Counted from the stretch's first letter, positions 10,390 to 18,802 are shown. The stretch is DNA of 64,000 nt from DATFVJ01 sp963851085 (GCA_963851085.1 CAWKNX010000009.1:262901-326900); one strand, 5' to 3'. A program made the numbers and translations. Notes: generated by a model from the sequence alone, not told the origin.

Positions 10390-11576
10390 CCGATCGCCAG
10401 GCCGCTCGCCATGTCGAAGAACTGGAGATTGCGGGTGTCCACGCCCAGCTCGAGCGCGCGGCCGCCCCGCACCGCGCTTCGCGCGTTCACCCGCGCGGTC
10501 CACTGCGACTTTCCCTGGGCGAGCGGGATCGCGACGTCGGCTTCGTCCACCGCGGCAGGCGCAAGCGCGGCCGTGGTGGTCTGCTCGACCGGCGGTGCGT
10601 CGATCGTGAAGATCACGTGTATCTCGCTGCCAAGTTCCTCGACCACGTCCGCCGTCACCGGCATTCGCGCCCACTGGCCGTCGCCGAGGCTCGCGTCCTC
10701 GAAATCGGACGGCCTGATCCCGACGATCAGATCCTTGCCGAAGTAGCCGTCAAGACCGGGCCGCCCGTCAAGAACGTCCTGGGGCACGGGCAGCTTGAGG
10801 CCGGCGAAGGTGACCGCGGGCCCGTCCTCGCGCACCAGCTTGGCCGCGGCGAAGTTCATCGCGGGTGAGCCGATGAACCCGGCCACGAACAGGTTCACCG
10901 GCGAGTCGAACAGGTTCTGCGGCGTGTCGACCTGCTGGAGTTTCCCGTCCCGCAGGACGCACACCCGGTGCCCCAGGGTCATCGCCTCGATCTGGTCGTG
11001 CGTGACATACACCGTCGTCACACCAAGCCTGCTGTGGAGCTGGCTGAGCGAGGCGCGCATCGACACGCGCAGCTTCGCGTCCAGGTTCGACAGCGGCTCG
11101 TCCATCAGGAAGGCCTGCGGCTCACGGACGATCGCCCTGCCCATCGCGACGCGCTGGCGCTGCCCACCGGAAAGCGCGGCGGGCTTGCGCTTGAGCAGGT
11201 CGTCCAGGCCGAGCATCTTGGCCGCGTCGCGCACCCGTTCCTTGATTTCCGGCTTTGGTGTCTTGCGTAGCTGCAGGCCGAACGCGAGGTTCTGCTCCAC
11301 CGTCATGTGCGGGTAGAGCGCGTAGTTCTGGAACACCATCGCGATGTCGCGGTCCTTCGGCGGCAGCTCGTTGACGACGCGGTCACCAATCTGGATCGTC
11401 CCGCTCGTGATTTCCTCCAGGCCGGCGATCATCCGAAGCGCCGTGGATTTGCCACAGCCTGAGGGCCCGACGAGGACCATGAACTCGCCATCGGAGATGT
11501 CCAGGTTCAGCGCTTCGACGGCGCTGACGCCGCCGGCGTAGACCTTGTGGACCTGGTCGAGAACGATCTGTGCCAT
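10353..11576 (-). CDS. Sugar ABC transporter ATPase, MsmK/UgpC family
   Basis: About 407 residues from ATG 11576, with GGAG five bases upstream. Walker A is GPSGCGKST, signature LSGGQRQRV, Walker B FLMDEPLSNLDAKLR, and H-loop YVTHDQ. The C-terminal third is the TOBE/OB regulatory region (FIGSPAMNF ... GIRPSDFED). This family energises several CUT1 sugar importers at once in actinomycetes (MsiK). That fits the permease/binding-protein cluster at 1758-6391, which lacks its own ATPase. The PadR-ABC operon separates them. The gene is divergent from an AsnC regulator. Confidence 0.93.
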   Translation of the reverse strand: MAQIVLDQVHKVYAGGVSAVEALNLDISDGEFMVLVGPSGCGKSTALRMIAGLEEITSGTIQIGDRVVNELPPKDRDIAMVFQNYALYPHMTVEQNLAFGLQLRKTPKPEIKERVRDAAKMLGLDDLLKRKPAALSGGQRQRVAMGRAIVREPQAFLMDEPLSNLDAKLRVSMRASLSQLHSRLGVTTVYVTHDQIEAMTLGHRVCVLRDGKLQQVDTPQNLFDSPVNLFVAGFIGSPAMNFAAAKLVREDGPAVTFAGLKLPVPQDVLDGRPGLDGYFGKDLIVGIRPSDFEDASLGDGQWARMPVTADVVEELGSEIHVIFTIDAPPVEQTTTAALAPAAVDEADVAIPLAQGKSQWTARVNARSAVRGGRALELGVDTRNLQFFDMASGLAIGHPATVAVAAPA

Positions 11577-11740
11577 CGAAGCTCCAGCGATTGGGCGGTT
11601 GCCGGGCAGCGTAACCGACCGACGGCGGGCTGCTGAAGGCACGCGGCCAGTATGTTACGGGAGTGTAAACGCCGAGACCTTGCCGTGATCTGGTGGTTCC
11701 TCCCGCACGGCACCGGGCGCGCGGACGTTACGGTGACCGG

Positions 11741-12181
11741 GTGGAAGAAATCGACAGGCAGATTGTCGCGCTGCTCTGCCGCGCAGGGCGGCTGAGCTTC
11801 ACCGAACTCGCCAAGCGGACCGGCCTGTCGGTGTCCGCGGCGCAGCAGCGCGTGCGGCGCCTGGAAAAGCGGGGCGTGATCAAGGGGTATGCCGCGCTGA
11901 TCGCCATGGAAGACCTCGGACTGCCGCTGACGGCGTTCGTGTCGATCAAGCCGTTCGACGCGGCGGCGCCCGACGATGCTCCGCAGCGGCTCGCGCACCT
12001 GACGGCGATCGAGGCATGTCACAGCGTTGCCGGAGACGAAAGCTACATCCTCAAGGTCCACGTTGCCTCACCGGCCGCGCTCGAGGATCTGCTGCAGCAG
12101 ATCAGGGCGGCGGCGGCCGTATCGACGCGGACCACGATCGTGCTCAGCACACCGTTCGAGAATCGCGCGCCCGACCTGTGA
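11741..12181 (+). CDS. Lrp/AsnC-family transcriptional regulator
   Basis: 146 residues from GTG 11741. The N-terminal AsnC helix-turn-helix is plain (DRQIVALLCRAGRLSFTELAKRTGLS, then QRVRRLEKRGVIKGY). It is followed by an alpha/beta ligand-binding RAM domain (CHSVAGDESYILKVHVAS). Family members bind amino acids and form octamers that wrap DNA. It is divergent from the sugar ATPase; the 165-base spacer holds TTAC-N6-GTAA at 11655-11668, a possible site. The start is supported by conservation more than by a ribosome site (only GGTGA nearby). Confidence 0.9.
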   Translation: MEEIDRQIVALLCRAGRLSFTELAKRTGLSVSAAQQRVRRLEKRGVIKGYAALIAMEDLGLPLTAFVSIKPFDAAAPDDAPQRLAHLTAIEACHSVAGDESYILKVHVASPAALEDLLQQIRAAAAVSTRTTIVLSTPFENRAPDL

Positions 12182-12618
12182 CCGCGGCTGAGCACAAGAT
12201 AACCCCATTGATCCTGATACGGAACTCCCTTGCCGAGCCGGTGACTCTGTGAAATCGTCGCAGGTGTCTTACCTGATCTGGTGCGGACTCAGCCCCCTCC
12301 GCGTCGCAGTTAGTGATCATGGGGCCGTTTGGCGCACCTGGAGTTCCATCCACCGCGAGCGGCCCATCAGGGCAATCAAGCCTTGACGGCTGCCGCGGAT
12401 GCGGTACCCGCTGGTGCGGGGGGATCCCGGGCCAGCGGGGTCTGGGGGGTGTGGGGTGTCCCCAGGTTGGCGCGGTGGCCCCCGGGGTGGCACAGCCTTG
12501 ACGGCTGCCGCGTGGCGCGCGGCCCGTGGGACTGCTGTTGCCCCAGTAGCAGCCATGGGCCATCGGTGCTGTGATCGCACCGGCGGTCGATATGTACCAG
12601 TGCCTTGCGCCACAACTG
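12182..12618. other. Gap without recognisable gene; 19-bp direct repeat
   Basis: No convincing reading frame. The only structure is a direct repeat AGCCTTGACGGCTGCCGCG at 12379-12397 and 12494-12512, 115 bases apart, flanking a G-rich stretch. The gap ends at the palindromic element. Confidence 0.5.
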
Positions 12619-12677
12619 TTTCATGATCGCGGTAACTTTTTGGAAGTATACGCCGAAAAATTACCGCGATCATGAAA
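12619..12677. repeat. Palindromic element, copy 1
   Basis: Perfect inverted arms TTCATGATCGCGGTAA (12620-12635) and its complement (12661-12676), with a loop whose ends (CTTTTTGG and CCGAAAAA) also pair, so nearly the whole 59 bases can fold. Two relatives occur at 32472-32526 and 63677-63723. It abuts the truncated 3' end of the Nudix gene. Confidence 0.85.
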
Positions 12678-12948
12678 GCCGGGCGATGCCAACCGGGGTC
12701 TGAGTAGATGGCCACGATGCGTTCTATCTGGACATCAAAGCCGGTCTCTTCTTTCACCTCGCGGATGGCTGACTGGGCCAGCGTTTCGCCGATATCCATC
12801 GTTCCCCCAGGCAGCGCCCCGTTACCCGAGTCGCTCCGGCGCTGCAACAGCACGAGCCCCGCTGTCCACGACCACGGCCGACGACCCCACGACCAGGGAA
12901 TCAGCGGCCGGGGCAGATGGGTCCCGGTAGTAGTCAACGCGTCCCATA
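12678..12948 (-). pseudogene. Nudix hydrolase, frameshifted and 3'-truncated
   Basis: ATG 12948 has GGGAG eight bases upstream and begins MGRVDYYRDPSAPAADSLVV, the usual opening of actinobacterial Nudix proteins. Frame is lost in a run of four C (12857-12860); removing one base joins it to LVLLQRRSDSGNGALPGG. The full Nudix box follows in that second frame (GGTMDIGETLAQSA then REVKEETG), with the metal-binding glutamates present. The protein runs only to YSDPGWH before reading into the palindromic element, so roughly the last third of a normal 150-residue enzyme is missing. The intact family hydrolyses nucleoside diphosphate derivatives. Two independent lesions make it a true pseudogene. Confidence 0.8.
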
Positions 12949-13214
12949 CGCTGGCTCCCTGGCTAGGCCGCGACGTCGCCCGCGGCGCGCGAATCGTTCC
13001 ATATGGCCTCGAATTGCTGGGCATAGGACTCGAAAATACCGGCCGGCCCCAGCCTTTTGAGATGCAGGGTGACGTGGCGGGCCGGGACTGGGCGCGGGAA
13101 CCGGAGCGTGTCGCCTGGACCTGTCCTGAGTGGACGCCAAGAAGACGGCGGGTGCCGGGTGGAGGCCGCCTGCTGCGGCCTGACGGCCGTTCCAGCTGGC
13201 GGTCATCCATCGAG

Positions 13215-13232
13215 CCCGCCGCCTCCGGCGGG
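13215..13232. terminator. GC-rich hairpin downstream of the AMP-binding-like gene
   Basis: CCCGCCG-CCTC-CGGCGGG, seven-base arms with a four-base loop, 18 bases past the stop of the minus-strand gene ending at 13250. There is no U tract, as is common in actinomycetes. The rest of 12949-13249 shows nothing else. Confidence 0.5.
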
Positions 13233-13249
13233 GGAGTCGCGCGCGCTGG

Positions 13250-14071
13250 CTATGGCGTGATCGTGACCCGGCGAATGGAGTTTCCCGCAAGCTCGCTGCC
13301 TGGCGGCACGAAGGCGACGGTGGCACGGTGGCTGCGCCCGAGGGCCAGCAGATCCTCTCCGCAGTGGCTCGGCGCGCCGACGACGGTCGCGCCGACGGCG
13401 AGCGCGAGATCGAGCATCGCCGAGTAGGCGCGGCCGTCACCGCTCGGCGGCCCGGCGAGGACGATGTCCCATGCGGCGAGCTTGGCATCCGATGCCAGTT
13501 TCCTGAGCTGCGCGACGAGCTCACGATGGGTCACCGGAAGTGGCTGCGGGGAGCCGTCCGTGCCGGGCGCCCAGGCCAGCAGCGCGAGGTGATCGCCGGG
13601 GCGGGACAGCGGCCGCAACGTGCCCGCGCCGAGCAGCGCGTCAAACCGTGTTGCGCCGTTCGCGTGACCGAAGCTGATCACCTGGCGCACCCGGGAGTGC
13701 TCGGCGATATCGAGGGCCGCACACGCCAGCCCTTTGTCTGTGATCAGGATGCGCGCATCGCACGCGGTGAGCTGTGCGGCAATGGCGTCGGTGCAGGCTC
13801 CGGCGGCCGCTGGTGACGGCACGCCCCCCGCGGCCCGGATCGACTGGCTGGCTAGCACGAACGCCACCGGGCTCGCGACGTACACACCGGCCACATCGTC
13901 TGGCCGCATGCCACGCCTGGTCAGTCCGGCGGCTGCGGCCCGGACCTTGGCCGCGAGGCTCGAATAGCTGATGGTGAGGCTGGATGCGGGATCCACGAGC
14001 GCGGACCGCCCGTAACGACCCGGTGCGAGCCCGAGGACATGCTCGGTTACCGTGACGTCGGCAGACGGCAT
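13250..14071 (-). CDS. Half-length, degenerate AMP-binding (acyl-CoA synthetase-like) protein
   Basis: About 273 residues from ATG 14071. The fold of an ANL-family N-terminal subdomain is visible: an opening like 4-coumarate-CoA ligases (TVTEHVLGLAPGRYGRSALVD), the ISYSSLAAKVRAAAAGL helix, VAGVYVASPVAFVLASQSIRAAGGV, and later TVAFVPPGSEL. The adenylate-binding P-loop, normally SSGTTGxPKG, is here APGTDGSPQPLPVTH, lacking the lysine. The protein stops where a normal ligase of over 500 residues would continue into the active-site and C-terminal domains. It is therefore not a competent ligase. It is either a stand-alone derived domain or a truncated remnant, and its clean frame and hairpin terminator favour a retained protein. 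Confidence 0.65.
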   Translation of the reverse strand: MPSADVTVTEHVLGLAPGRYGRSALVDPASSLTISYSSLAAKVRAAAAGLTRRGMRPDDVAGVYVASPVAFVLASQSIRAAGGVPSPAAAGACTDAIAAQLTACDARILITDKGLACAALDIAEHSRVRQVISFGHANGATRFDALLGAGTLRPLSRPGDHLALLAWAPGTDGSPQPLPVTHRELVAQLRKLASDAKLAAWDIVLAGPPSGDGRAYSAMLDLALAVGATVVGAPSHCGEDLLALGRSHRATVAFVPPGSELAGNSIRRVTITP

Positions 14072-14205
14072 CTGGATGGCGGTGCCCTTCAGAAGTGACC
14101 CGTTAATGACTCTCGGTGATGAGGCTAGGGCCGGGACCAGCCGGGCACATCGCCAGGAATATGTAGTCGAGTGTGTAGACATCGGCCAGCGACCCCCCTC
14201 TGTAC
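14072..14205. other. Leader region of the AMP-binding-like gene, no feature recognised
   Basis: An in-frame extension reaches 14182 but lacks coding character or a ribosome site. With 14237-14482 it makes up a spacer of about 400 bases that holds only the hairpin at 14206-14236. Confidence 0.3.
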
Positions 14206-14236
14206 GCGGGCCCGGGCGCGCGGCGCCCGGGCCCGC
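14206..14236. terminator. Strong GC hairpin between csbD-like and AMP-binding-like genes
   Basis: Perfect 14-base arms (GCGGGCCCGGGCGC and its complement) around a three-base GCG loop. It lies about 250 bases downstream of the CsbD remnant and upstream of the AMP-binding-like gene, both on the minus strand. It would end transcription in either direction. Confidence 0.55.
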
Positions 14237-14482
14237 AAGTCGCGCGTCCCCTTGGCTACCAGCCTCCCCCCCGGTGGCCTACAGGGCGTTGCCCTCGCCG
14301 GACGGCGCGCGACGCATATGACGCTACGTAACGCGAGGCGCCGCCACATGCGCCGACCTGTGCATACGGGTATGTATCTCTGCCGCCTTTTTGTGCATGT
14401 AGATATGCACTGCCCCGGCACGTGCCGCCTGCCGAGGCTGGGCCGTGGCAGGCGGCGATGGCCAGGCAGAAGAGCCGGCCGG

Positions 14483-14657
14483 TCAGCCCTCGAAGGCGAC
14501 CTTCACCTTCTCGCCGGCCTGCTTGAGGTCGCCCTTCGCCTGTTCGGCGCGTGCCTTCGGTCTCCATCTGCTCGTCCCCGACGGCCTCACCGAGGGTCTC
14601 CTTGCCCTTGCCGGTGAGTTCCTCGGCCTTGTTACGGACCTTGTCCTCAGCCCCCAT
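14483..14657 (-). pseudogene. CsbD-family stress protein, one frameshift
   Basis: ATG 14657 follows GGAAGGG and starts MGAEDKVRNKAEELTGKGKE, the defining opening of CsbD-like general stress proteins. At about 14556 the frame shifts after QMETEG; dropping one A restores RAEQAKGDLKQAGEKVK to the stop at 14483. The corrected protein is about 57 residues, hydrophilic and helical, the normal family length. Known members are induced by stress and stationary phase; the biochemical role is unknown. It is a minor lesion, so either a recent pseudogene or a sequence error. Confidence 0.75.
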
Positions 14658-14753
14658 CGGCATCCCTTCCGATCTCGGATTTCGCGCGGGGCGCGCAAGG
14701 GCAGAGCCATGCCCCCGCCAGCGCGGATCTAACATCCGGTCGAAACGCCGCTG

Positions 14754-15138
14754 TCAGGCGCCGCCTGGCGCGGTAAGGCCGGCGAGGTCAGCGAGGTCGG
14801 CGAGAATCTCCGCCCAGCCGGTGGCAGCGAACGTGAGGTGGCCGGCGCCGGGCAGCAGATGCGCCCGCACTCGGGGGAGTTGCCCGGCGAGCCATGCGCC
14901 GTGCGCGTACGGCACCATCCGGTCCTGGTCGCCCGGCCAGATCGCGGCCGCGCCAATATCGCCGAGTGCGAAGCCCCAGTCCCTGATGAACGCCAAATCA
15001 TCATCTCGCCAGCCCGCGACACCGCTGCTCAGCGCGGCGCGGAAGGACTCGACGAGAAAAGCCGTCACGCGGGCCCGTGACGAGCGCGTCGAGGCACCTG
15101 CCGTTCGCCGTCTCCACCGTGAGCCGGTCTGCTGCCAT
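14754..15138 (-). pseudogene. Alpha/beta hydrolase with large internal deletion
   Basis: ATG 15138 begins MAADRLTVETANGRCLDALV, the usual first strand of a common actinobacterial hydrolase. After about 22 residues the sequence jumps, in another frame, to the C-terminal part (VESFRAALSSGVAGWRDDD, IWPGDQDRMVPYAHG, LPGAGHLTF). The nucleophile elbow (GxSxG) and about 150 residues between are absent. The acid (D in GDQD) and histidine (AGH) remain. This is a deletion pseudogene rather than a sequencing slip. It is downstream of the ABC-2 permease gene on the same strand. Confidence 0.75.
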
Positions 15139-15156
15139 AAGCGCACGCTAGCGTGG

Positions 15157-16746
15157 TCAGCCGATGTCGCGCTGGCGCAGGCCAGCCAGCCCCGCCGCGG
15201 TGAGCAGGGCGGCCACGGCGGTCAGCCAGATGAGCGGCGTGAACGTGACCGCCGCGCCAGGCAGCTTGGGCACATGGGTGAACGGTGAGATGTCCATGAC
15301 CCACTGGGGCAGCAGCAGCAGCGGACCGAGCTGGCCGAACAGCACGAATACCATGAGCGCCGCCCACGCGGCGGCATCGAGCCTGGGGATGAACCCGAAC
15401 AGTGCGATCGCGATCCCGGCAAACAGCCACCCGGCCGGCAGTTGCGCCATGGCGGCTCCCAGGAGCCGCGGCACCTGCCGGGCGTCCCCGGTGCGCGCCG
15501 TGTCGGCGACACCCGCGGCAAGCCCGGCGGCGGCCAGCAGCACGGCCGTGCCGGCCGCCGCGACCAACAGGTGGCTCGCGGCCCAGCGGATCCGGCCAAC
15601 CGCGGCCGCGAGCACCGGCTCGGCCCGCTGGCTCGTCTCTTCCGTGCGCAGCCGCAGGGTCGCGGCCACGGCGTACGCGGCTGCGACGAGCCCGTAGAAC
15701 GCGAACATCGCGGCCAGGAACGCCTCGGTAATGGCGCTGGAGCCACCCAGCTTCGTGAACGCGTTCTGCATCCCGCTGCTTGTGCCGATAAGTGTCCCGA
15801 CCGAGGGTGTGAGGATGCCGATAATGGCTCCGGTCGCGGCGACGCCTGCGGTCCAGCCGATGAGCCCGCCGCGCTGCAGCCGCCAGGCAAGGGCGAACGG
15901 GTCACGCAGCCACGCGGCGGCGCGGCGCGGCCCGGGTCGGGAAGGGACGAGGCCGGCGCCGAGGTCGCGGCGCGCGGAGAGCCCGAATGCCACCGCGACC
16001 GCGATCGCCGCGGTGCCGACAGCGAGCCCGAGGACCCACAGGCGCTCGCCGCCGTACGGCTGGACCTGCACGGCCCAGCCAATCGGGGACAGCCACATCA
16101 GCCAGGACGCGCCCGCCGTGCCCGAGCTGATGTCACGCAGCACGTAGGCGGCGGCAACCACGGCTATCGCGATGCCGCGGGCAACCCGGGCGGTCTCAGC
16201 TACCTGCGCCGCGATGGCCGCGACCGCGGCGAATACCCAGCCTGCCGAGGCGATAGCAAGGCCGAGGGTGAGTGCACCCGCGGCCGGCAGGCCGAGGAAG
16301 ATCAGCCCTGCCGCGGCCAAGGCCGCGAACACGATGCTGGCGCCGAACGCGACGAGCAGGGCGGAGGCCAGGGCCGCCTGCCTGCCCACCGACGCCGCGC
16401 TCACCAGTTCGAGGCGGCCGGCTTCCTCGTCCGCGCGGGTGTGCCGCACCACGATGAACACAGACATGAGACCGGCGAGCAGCGCCGTCGGGCTGCTGAT
16501 CCGCCACGCCGTGAGCGCGCCGAGCGAGCTGCCGAACAGCGGATCGTAGAGCGCGTCGAACAGCGCGCTGTGCGCGACGGTCGCCGCGAACCGCTGCTGC
16601 GCCGCCGCGGTGGGGTAGAGCTTCTTGAGACTGTAGGCGGTTCCTACCACCCACGCGGTCAGCACGTAGATCCACGCCGCCAGCATGATCCGGTCCCGGC
16701 GGAGTGCGAGGCTTGTGAGCGTGCCGGTGCCTGCCAGTGCCCTCAT
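15157..16746 (-). CDS. ABC-2 type exporter permease, large
   Basis: 529 residues with about twelve hydrophobic segments in two six-segment halves, the size and pattern of the actinobacterial 'polyketide antibiotic exporter' permeases. The opening (LTSLALRRDRIMLAAWIYVLT) and the cytoplasmic RHTRADEEAGRLELVSA loop are typical of that family. ATG 16746 overlaps the stop of the ATPase gene (ATGA), so the two are translationally coupled. The family exports hydrophobic drugs, tetronasin- or polyketide-like, but the real substrate is unknown. Confidence 0.9.
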   Translation of the reverse strand: MRALAGTGTLTSLALRRDRIMLAAWIYVLTAWVVGTAYSLKKLYPTAAAQQRFAATVAHSALFDALYDPLFGSSLGALTAWRISSPTALLAGLMSVFIVVRHTRADEEAGRLELVSAASVGRQAALASALLVAFGASIVFAALAAAGLIFLGLPAAGALTLGLAIASAGWVFAAVAAIAAQVAETARVARGIAIAVVAAAYVLRDISSGTAGASWLMWLSPIGWAVQVQPYGGERLWVLGLAVGTAAIAVAVAFGLSARRDLGAGLVPSRPGPRRAAAWLRDPFALAWRLQRGGLIGWTAGVAATGAIIGILTPSVGTLIGTSSGMQNAFTKLGGSSAITEAFLAAMFAFYGLVAAAYAVAATLRLRTEETSQRAEPVLAAAVGRIRWAASHLLVAAAGTAVLLAAAGLAAGVADTARTGDARQVPRLLGAAMAQLPAGWLFAGIAIALFGFIPRLDAAAWAALMVFVLFGQLGPLLLLPQWVMDISPFTHVPKLPGAAVTFTPLIWLTAVAALLTAAGLAGLRQRDIG

Positions 16747-17792
16747 CGGGGGTTCCGGGGGCCGTCGCCCGGGCTGGCACCGGATCGGGGGCTCCGGCCG
16801 TCAGGGGTTCGCCGGAATCCGGCAGGGGACGCTGCGTCCTGCGCGCTGGCATCGCGTGCCGTCACGGCCGGCGCGGCCGGCGCGGCCGGGACTGCGGCCA
16901 CGCCCGTCGCGTCATCGGTGTAGTGCCTGAGGAACAGCTCCTCGAGTGAGGGGGGGTGGCTTTCCAGGGTCCGCACGCCCGCGTTGGTGAGACGCGACAG
17001 GAATGCGCCCAGGTTCCCGGCGTCCACCTGGCATCGCACCCGGGTGCCCTGCACGTCCAGGTCGTGCACGCCGGGCAATCCGGCCAGGTCGTGCGGCGGC
17101 GTGGAAAGCTCGGCCGTGATCGATGTGCGGGTGAGGTGACGCAGCTCCACCAGCGTGCCTGACTCCACCGCGGCGCCCGCGCGGATGATGGTGACCCGCT
17201 CGCACAGCGCCTCCACCTCGGACAGGATGTGGCTGGACAGCAGTACGCTGCGGCCGGCGCGCCGCTCGTCTTCGACGCACGCGCGGAACGCCGCCTCCAT
17301 CAGCGGATCGAGACCCGCGGTCGGCTCGTCGAGGATGAGCAGCTCGGCGTCGGAAGCGAGCGCGGCGACCAGCGCGACCTTCTGCCTGTTTCCCTTCGAG
17401 TAGGCGCGTGCCTTCTTCTTCGGGTCGAGTTCGAACCGCTCGACCAGCGCGGCGCGGCGTTTCTCGTCGAGGCCACCCCGGAGCCGGCCGAGCAGATCGA
17501 TCACCTCGCCGCCGGTCAGATTCGGCCACAACGTGACGTCCCCGGGGACGTAGGCGAGCCTGCGGTGCAGCGACGTGGCGTCGTGCCACGGATCGCCGTC
17601 GAGCAGACGCGCGACCCCACCGTCAGCGCGGAGCAGGCCGAGCAGGATCCGGATCGTGGTGGTCTTGCCCGCGCCGTTCGGGCCGAGGAAGCCATGCACC
17701 TCCCCAGCCCGCACACGCAGATCCAGGCCATCGAGAGCACGGGTCTGGCCGAACGACTTGCGCAGGCCAGATACTTCGATCACAGCCGTCAC
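16743..17792 (-). CDS. ABC exporter ATPase (DrrA-like)
   Basis: 349 residues. Walker A is GPNGAGKTT, the signature is the variant YSKGNRQKVAL typical of this exporter group, Walker B is LLILDEPTAGLDP, and H-loop is SSHILSEVE. After about residue 300 comes an A/P/G-rich tail with no domain, unusual for the family. It forms an operon with the following permease and is divergent from the regulator at 18088. The promoter region contains an ATTCAG...CTGAAT inverted repeat that probably binds that regulator. Confidence 0.92.
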   Translation of the reverse strand: MTAVIEVSGLRKSFGQTRALDGLDLRVRAGEVHGFLGPNGAGKTTTIRILLGLLRADGGVARLLDGDPWHDATSLHRRLAYVPGDVTLWPNLTGGEVIDLLGRLRGGLDEKRRAALVERFELDPKKKARAYSKGNRQKVALVAALASDAELLILDEPTAGLDPLMEAAFRACVEDERRAGRSVLLSSHILSEVEALCERVTIIRAGAAVESGTLVELRHLTRTSITAELSTPPHDLAGLPGVHDLDVQGTRVRCQVDAGNLGAFLSRLTNAGVRTLESHPPSLEELFLRHYTDDATGVAAVPAAPAAPAVTARDASAQDAASPAGFRRTPDGRSPRSGASPGDGPRNPR

Positions 17793-17811
17793 GACCGGTA
17801 TCTTACCCTAG

Positions 17812-17838
17812 ATTCAGTATTCTGTGAAAGTTCTGAAT
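17812..17838. promoter_or_regulatory. Inverted repeat in divergent promoter, candidate operator
   Basis: ATTCAG-N15-CTGAAT in the only A+T-rich stretch between the ABC exporter genes and their divergent regulator, 20 bases upstream of the ATPase start. The position fits autoregulation and exporter control by the regulator at 18088. Confidence 0.5.
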
Positions 17839-17960
17839 GTTGTAAACTCATATGTGCCGCTCGCATCTGGCCGCCGCCGTGCGCAGGGTGCCACAGCGTG
17901 CGGGGACCGCAGCGCGCAAGGTCACCGCACACGGGGCCACCGTGCAGGGTGACGGTTCGG

Positions 17961-17995
17961 AGGTGACCGTGCGCAGGTGACCGTGCGCAGGTGAC
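17961..17995. repeat. 14-bp tandem repeat, 2.5 copies
   Basis: AGGTGACCGTGCGC repeated at 17961 and 17975, with a third partial copy AGGTGAC at 17989. It lies in the leader between the inverted repeat and the regulator gene. Looser relatives (GTGCAGGGTGACGG) just upstream suggest an expanded motif. Confidence 0.6.
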
Positions 17996-18087
17996 GGCGC
18001 GGGTGATTGCAGCATGAAAGGCCCGGTGGCAGGCATCACGATCATTGCCTGCCGAGGGAGGTGGCCGGTGACAGGGGAGGCGATCTG

Positions 18088-18723
18088 GTGGCGGCAGATG
18101 ACGTGATCGACAAGGCTCGCGGCGCGGCCGCCGGGTCTGCCGGGCCCCGGGAGCACAGCGTGCGGGCCGGCGCCTGTGACGTAGCCGTGCGGCGGGGCGA
18201 GACGGCAGGAGGGAACGAAGCTCCGGTGCACGGCGAAGCGCCGGTGCACGGCGCGGGGCGTGACGATGCCGCCGTCCGGCGATTTGTCGAGCGGTTTGCG
18301 TCGATCCTCGTCGAGTCCGGCATCCCGCGCATGCCGGCCCGTGTATTTGCCGCCCTGCTCACAACCGACTCAGGGAGCCTGACGGCCGCCGGGCTCGCCG
18401 AGATGCTGCACGTCAGCCCAGCGGCGATCTCCGGAGCCGTGCGCTATCTCAGCCAGGTGAGCCTGGTCACCCGTGAACGCGAACCAGGATCAAGGCGGGA
18501 TCATTACCGGCTTTACGACGCGGTCCTGCTCGAAATCATGAGCCGGCGCGACCAGATACTCGCGCGGTGGGAAAGCGGGCTGCGCGAGGGACTCGATGCG
18601 GTCGGCAGCGGCTCGCCCGCCGGCACTCGGCTCGCCGAGACGGTCGAGTTCTTCGAGTTCATCCGGGCTGAGCTACCGCCCGTGCTCAGCAGGTGGCGTG
18701 AGCACAAGACCGCCCAACACTAG
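18088..18723 (+). CDS. MarR/GbsR-type transcriptional regulator
   Basis: About 211 residues from GTG 18088, which has GGGGAGG seven bases upstream; earlier starts are possible. A nonconserved, Ala/Gly-rich first 60 residues precede a winged helix: PRMPARVFAALLTTDSGSLT, the recognition segment LAEMLHVSPAAISGAVRYL, and the wing TREREPGSRRDHYRLYDA. Helices after that form the dimer interface. This architecture is common beside ABC-2 exporters in actinomycetes, where it represses them. It is divergent from the ATPase-permease operon. Confidence 0.85.
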   Translation: MAADDVIDKARGAAAGSAGPREHSVRAGACDVAVRRGETAGGNEAPVHGEAPVHGAGRDDAAVRRFVERFASILVESGIPRMPARVFAALLTTDSGSLTAAGLAEMLHVSPAAISGAVRYLSQVSLVTREREPGSRRDHYRLYDAVLLEIMSRRDQILARWESGLREGLDAVGSGSPAGTRLAETVEFFEFIRAELPPVLSRWREHKTAQH

Positions 18724-18802
18724 CGGCCTGTAGGCCTCGCAGCGCCGCGCTGGAGCGCCCGGCAGCAGCGCCGCGGCTGGCGGCGCTGGTTAACCTGCGA
18801 TC

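Noticed and set aside
15442..16923. Nearly 500-codon open frame on the plus strand opposite the ABC-2 permease
   Set aside because: High G+C leaves antisense frames open. Composition is Arg/Gly-rich, with no motifs, and the minus strand has an excellent ABC-2 permease.
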